Assembly: GCA_029265975.1 (NCBI GenBank)
Contig: JAJUGN010000017.1
Span: forward strand, 1-36,058
DNA length: 36,058 nt
Source: Clostridiales bacterium
Lineage (GTDB): Bacteria; Bacillota; Clostridia; Oscillospirales; Oscillospiraceae
Direction: 5' to 3'
Part shown: positions 33,584-36,058 of the stretch, piece by piece
Position numbering within the stretch: position 1 is the first letter of the stretch
Layout of the letters: every line of letters begins with the position of its first letter
Made by a program: the position numbers and the translations under genes
The notes under the pieces: model-generated
The model's input: the letters and a program-made list of their open reading frames with translations, nothing else
Told to the model about the DNA's origin: nothing
Databases searched by the model: none

Positions 33584-33870
33584 TAATCGAACATCAAAAC
33601 TTTTGATTGAGAATAGTACGTTGGCACTATCGCCTCACAGAGAGCTGCGGAGGGTGGGATCGCGGCAGGCTGCGGCTTACGGAATGGCCTCATGAAGGCG
33701 GGAGAAAAGGCTTGCTGCCGAGTAATGCCCGACGGGATGTCCGCCCGTTACCAAGGGATTGCGCATGAAAGTGCGCTGACGAGAGGATGCGCTTGCATCA
33801 ATTTAGGTGGTACCGCAGAAGTTTTCAGCTTTTGTCCTATGTTAAGGACAAAAGCTTTTTGTTTTTAAGG
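33584..33870 (+). promoter_or_regulatory. T-box riboswitch, tryptophan-specific
   Basis: The leader has the AGTACGTTGG base of Stem I, the CAGAGAGCTGCGGAGGGTGG distal loop, the GGAA-TGG-CCT specifier region with codon TGG at 33685-33687, and the T-box core AGGTGGTACCGC at 33805-33816. Uncharged tRNA-Trp should stabilise the antiterminator and allow trpBA expression. The TGG assignment is from the usual GAA-codon context and fits the genes downstream. Confidence 0.92.
33827..33866 (+). terminator. T-box regulated terminator
   Basis: AGCTTTTGTCC pairs with GGACAAAAGCT around a 7-base loop and is followed by TTTTTGTTTTT-like T-runs. It is the default OFF structure of the T-box leader. Confidence 0.9.
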
Positions 33871-33880
33871 AGGAAAATGA

Positions 33881-35065
33881 ATGAAAAAAGGACGATTCGG
33901 AGCTTTCGGAGGGCAGTATATCCCCGAAACGCTTATGGCCGCGGTTTGCGAGCTTGAGGAGGCGTACGAGTATTATAAAGGCGATGCCGGTTTTGCAAGG
34001 GAGCTTGACGAGCTTTTGAAAAACTACGCCGGTCGCCCGTCTCTCCTGTACTTCGCAAAAAAAATGACCGCCGATTTAGGCGGAGCGAAAATATACCTCA
34101 AGCGCGAGGACCTTAACCATACCGGCTCGCATAAGATAAACAACGTGCTTGGCCAGGCTCTGCTCGCGAAGAAGATGGGAAAAACCAGGCTGATAGCCGA
34201 AACCGGCGCGGGTCAGCACGGGGTGGCGACAGCGACTGCGGCGGCGCTTATGGACATGGAGTGCGAGATATTCATGGGCAAGGAGGATACCGAGCGTCAG
34301 GCGCTCAACGTGTTCCGTATGGAGCTTCTCGGAGCCAAGGTGCACGCGGTGAAAAGCGGAACCATGACGCTCAAGGACGCCGTCAACGAGGCCTTTAGGG
34401 AATGGACCAGCCGCATAAGCGACACGCATTATGTACTGGGCTCGGTGATGGGCCCGCATCCGTTCCCGACCATAGTCAGAGATTTTCAGAAGGTTATCGG
34501 AAAAGAGATAAAGGAGCAGATGCTGAGGGCGGAGGGAAGACTGCCGAGCGCAGTTATGGCCTGCGTCGGCGGAGGCAGCAACGCGATAGGCGCGTTTTAC
34601 GAATTTTTGGACGATGAAGGCGTAAAGCTTATCGGCTGCGAGGCGGCGGGCCGCGGCGTCGACACCCCGGAAACGGCGGCGACGATCGCGACAGGCATTA
34701 CCGGCGTTTTCCACGGGATGAAGTCTTACTTCTGCCAGGACGAATACGGTCAGATAGCGCCCGTTTATTCCATATCGGCAGGGCTAGATTACCCCGGAAT
34801 CGGACCCGAGCACGCATATCTTTTTGATACGGGACGCGCAAGTTACGTCCCCGTGACGGACGAGGAGGCGGTGAGAGCCTTTGAATACCTTTCGAGGACT
34901 GAAGGAATCATACCGGCCATAGAAAGCGCCCATGCGGTCGCGCACGCCATGCAGCTCGCCCCTGAGATGGGAAAAGACGAGATAATAGTCGTAAACCTGT
35001 CGGGGCGCGGAGATAAGGACGTCGCGGCGATAGCAAGGTACAGGGGGGTAAATATACATGACTAG
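33881..35065 (+). CDS. trpB: Tryptophan synthase beta subunit
   Basis: A 394-residue PLP enzyme that joins indole and serine to tryptophan. It begins [17 protein letters not shown]; the cofactor Lys is in [10 protein letters not shown] (Lys 85), the phosphate loop is [10 protein letters not shown], and [11 protein letters not shown] is the substrate loop. It is a TrpB1-type sequence and overlaps trpA by 8 bases. An AAGGAGG box lies just before the ATG. The Trp T-box sits directly in front, so no other trp gene is upstream in the operon. Confidence 0.98.
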   Translation: MKKGRFGAFGGQYIPETLMAAVCELEEAYEYYKGDAGFARELDELLKNYAGRPSLLYFAKKMTADLGGAKIYLKREDLNHTGSHKINNVLGQALLAKKMGKTRLIAETGAGQHGVATATAAALMDMECEIFMGKEDTERQALNVFRMELLGAKVHAVKSGTMTLKDAVNEAFREWTSRISDTHYVLGSVMGPHPFPTIVRDFQKVIGKEIKEQMLRAEGRLPSAVMACVGGGSNAIGAFYEFLDDEGVKLIGCEAAGRGVDTPETAATIATGITGVFHGMKSYFCQDEYGQIAPVYSISAGLDYPGIGPEHAYLFDTGRASYVPVTDEEAVRAFEYLSRTEGIIPAIESAHAVAHAMQLAPEMGKDEIIVVNLSGRGDKDVAAIARYRGVNIHD

Positions 35066-35831
35066 GATAAGAAAAGCGTTTTCGGGCGGCAAGGCCTTCG
35101 TCGCCTTCATCACCGGCGGGGACCCGGATATCGAGACCACTGAAAAGCTGGTTCTTGCCATGGCTGAAGCGGGCGCCGACATTATCGAAATAGGGATACC
35201 GTTCTCGGACCCCATGGCGGAGGGAATCGTAATTCAGGATGCTGACGAAAGGGCTCTAAAGGCCGGATGCACGACGGACAAGCTCTTCAGCCTTGTGGAG
35301 AGCATACGTCAAAAGTCCGAGGTTCCGCTTCTTTTTATGACATATGTAAACCCCATATTCGCCTACGGCAAAGAGCGCTTTATAAAACGCTGCCGCGAAT
35401 GCGGACTGGACGGCATAATCGTTCCGGACCTGCCCTTCGAAGAAAAGGACGAGCTGTCGGACGTCTGCGAGGAATACGGATTGGATCTGATTTCCATGAT
35501 AGCGCCGACATCCGAGAAGCGCGCCGCGATGATAGCGCAGGAGGCAAAGGGCTTCCTGTACTGCGTTTCTTCTCTGGGCGTAACGGGCGTCAGGAGCGAG
35601 ATAGGCTCGGAGATAGCAAAGCTTATCGCTACCGCAAAGACGGTTTCCGACATACCGTGCTGCGTCGGTTTCGGCATATCAACGCCGGAGCAGGCGGCCA
35701 AAATGGCCGCCGTTTCTGACGGAGTGATCGTGGGAAGCGCGATAGTCAGAATCGTGGCCGAGCACGGAAGAAACAGTGTCCCTTATGTAAGGGAGTACGT
35801 AAAAAGCATGAAGGACGCGATCAGGGGATAG
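35058..35831 (+). CDS. trpA: Tryptophan synthase alpha subunit
   Basis: A 257-residue TIM-barrel lyase that cleaves indole-3-glycerol phosphate to indole and passes it to TrpB. The catalytic Glu is in [11 protein letters not shown] (Glu 44). The second acid, Asp in the usual SDPLADG, is Glu 55 here ([11 protein letters not shown]). [28 protein letters not shown] and the C-terminal phosphate site [10 protein letters not shown] and VGSAIV are normal. The start overlaps trpB. A strong terminator follows 1 base after the stop, so trpBA is a two-gene transcript. Confidence 0.97.
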   Translation: MTRIRKAFSGGKAFVAFITGGDPDIETTEKLVLAMAEAGADIIEIGIPFSDPMAEGIVIQDADERALKAGCTTDKLFSLVESIRQKSEVPLLFMTYVNPIFAYGKERFIKRCRECGLDGIIVPDLPFEEKDELSDVCEEYGLDLISMIAPTSEKRAAMIAQEAKGFLYCVSSLGVTGVRSEIGSEIAKLIATAKTVSDIPCCVGFGISTPEQAAKMAAVSDGVIVGSAIVRIVAEHGRNSVPYVREYVKSMKDAIRG

Positions 35832-35832
35832 A

Positions 35833-35872
35833 AATAACGGTACGGGGCGTTTTTTCGCCCCGTACCGTTATT
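35833..35872 (+). terminator. trpBA terminator
   Basis: A perfect 17-pair stem, AATAACGGTACGGGGCG and its complement, around a T6 loop. No long T-run follows, but repeat copy 3 with its T-rich hairpin begins 5 bases later. Confidence 0.85.
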
Positions 35873-35877
35873 CAGAC

Positions 35878-36058
35878 TGTCAAAAAAGCCCTTTGGGCTT
35901 TTTTGACAAGAGGTTGCATGACGGCCGCTCTGCCGCGCCCGTCATGAGAGGTGTCATTTCCGACGTACACGCCGCCGGAAATGACAGATTTGACTTTTTT
36001 CCGCCATTCGTGGCGGAAATTCTGCGAAGCTTTTTTGCTGTAAACAGGTTCTTTGACA
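35878..36058 (+). repeat. Interspersed ~180-bp element, copy 3, reaches window edge
   Basis: Starts TGTCAAAAAAGCCC-TTT-GGGCTTTTTTGACA and ends GGTTCTTTGACA at the last base, so the far flank is unseen. It nearly matches copy 2, with an intact TGTCATTTCCG/CGGAAATGACA stem and a TTCCGCCA-TTCG-TGGCGGAA hairpin. It follows the trpA terminator and encodes no credible protein. Confidence 0.85.

Noticed and set aside
33584-33870. A tRNA or tRNA-like gene in the leader
   Set aside because: The conserved AGGTGGTACCGC core, Stem I elements and terminator identify a T-box rather than a tRNA.

Overview
This window looks like a chromosome segment from an anaerobic, spore-forming Clostridia member (Bacillota) of moderately high GC. 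The evidence is the strong AAGGAGG-type ribosome binding sites, the SecA with a C-terminal SEC-C motif, a YtvI-type sporulation membrane protein, a three-gene HydCBA-type electron-bifurcating [FeFe] hydrogenase, a ribosomal protein L10 leader, and a tryptophan T-box riboswitch. I see no phage, plasmid, CRISPR, tRNA or rRNA genes. The species cannot be named from this sequence alone.

Layout. 1-2.95 kb (minus): a DUF4367-type putative anti-sigma protein cut by the window edge, its ECF sigma factor, and a 23S rRNA uracil methyltransferase. 3.2-9.3 kb (plus): secA, pgeF, an orphan peptide-type solute-binding lipoprotein, a GtrA-family membrane protein and cytidine deaminase. 9.35-9.8 kb (minus): a small di-iron ferritin-like protein. 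9.9-12.2 kb (plus): rsmE, an unrecognised polytopic membrane protein, a perfect terminator palindrome, repeat copy 1 and two tiny overlapping reading frames. 12.5-13.6 kb (minus): ytvI. 13.7-16.7 kb (plus): pheB-like ACT regulator, hom and lysC, the aspartate-to-homoserine branch. 16.7-16.95 kb: repeat copy 2 between two near-identical hairpins. 17-19.7 kb (minus): a DUF362/ferredoxin protein and an FAD-dependent oxidoreductase, each with its own promoter. 19.9-20.1 kb (plus): a 72-residue unknown. 20.2-21.3 kb (minus): rplJ-rplL with promoter, L10 leader and attenuator, closed by a terminator and so detached from rpoBC. 21.4-25.6 kb (minus): hydC-hydB-hydA. 25.9-30.1 kb (plus): ymdB-like phosphodiesterase and a YhaO/YhaN nuclease-ATPase pair. 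30.2-33.5 kb (plus): branched-chain aminotransferase, phenylacetate-CoA ligase, tandem-ACT protein and a small membrane protein. 33.5-36.06 kb (plus): Trp T-box, trpB, trpA, terminator, and repeat copy 3 running to the window edge.

How the genes work together. The hydrogenase operon would couple NADH and reduced ferredoxin oxidation to H2 evolution. The hom/lysC/pheB block feeds Asp-family amino acids. IlvE, PaaK and the ACT protein suggest transamination and CoA activation of aromatic or branched acids. TrpBA is set by tRNA-Trp charging. YhaO and YhaN form an SbcCD-like pair.

The least ordinary feature is a roughly 180-bp interspersed repeat present three times (11558-11735 inverted, 16734-16917, 35878-36058). 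Each copy lies within a few bases of the terminator-like hairpin of a preceding gene, has TGTCAAA inverted ends and contains conserved internal hairpins. It looks like a non-autonomous mobile element or structured RNA that targets gene ends.
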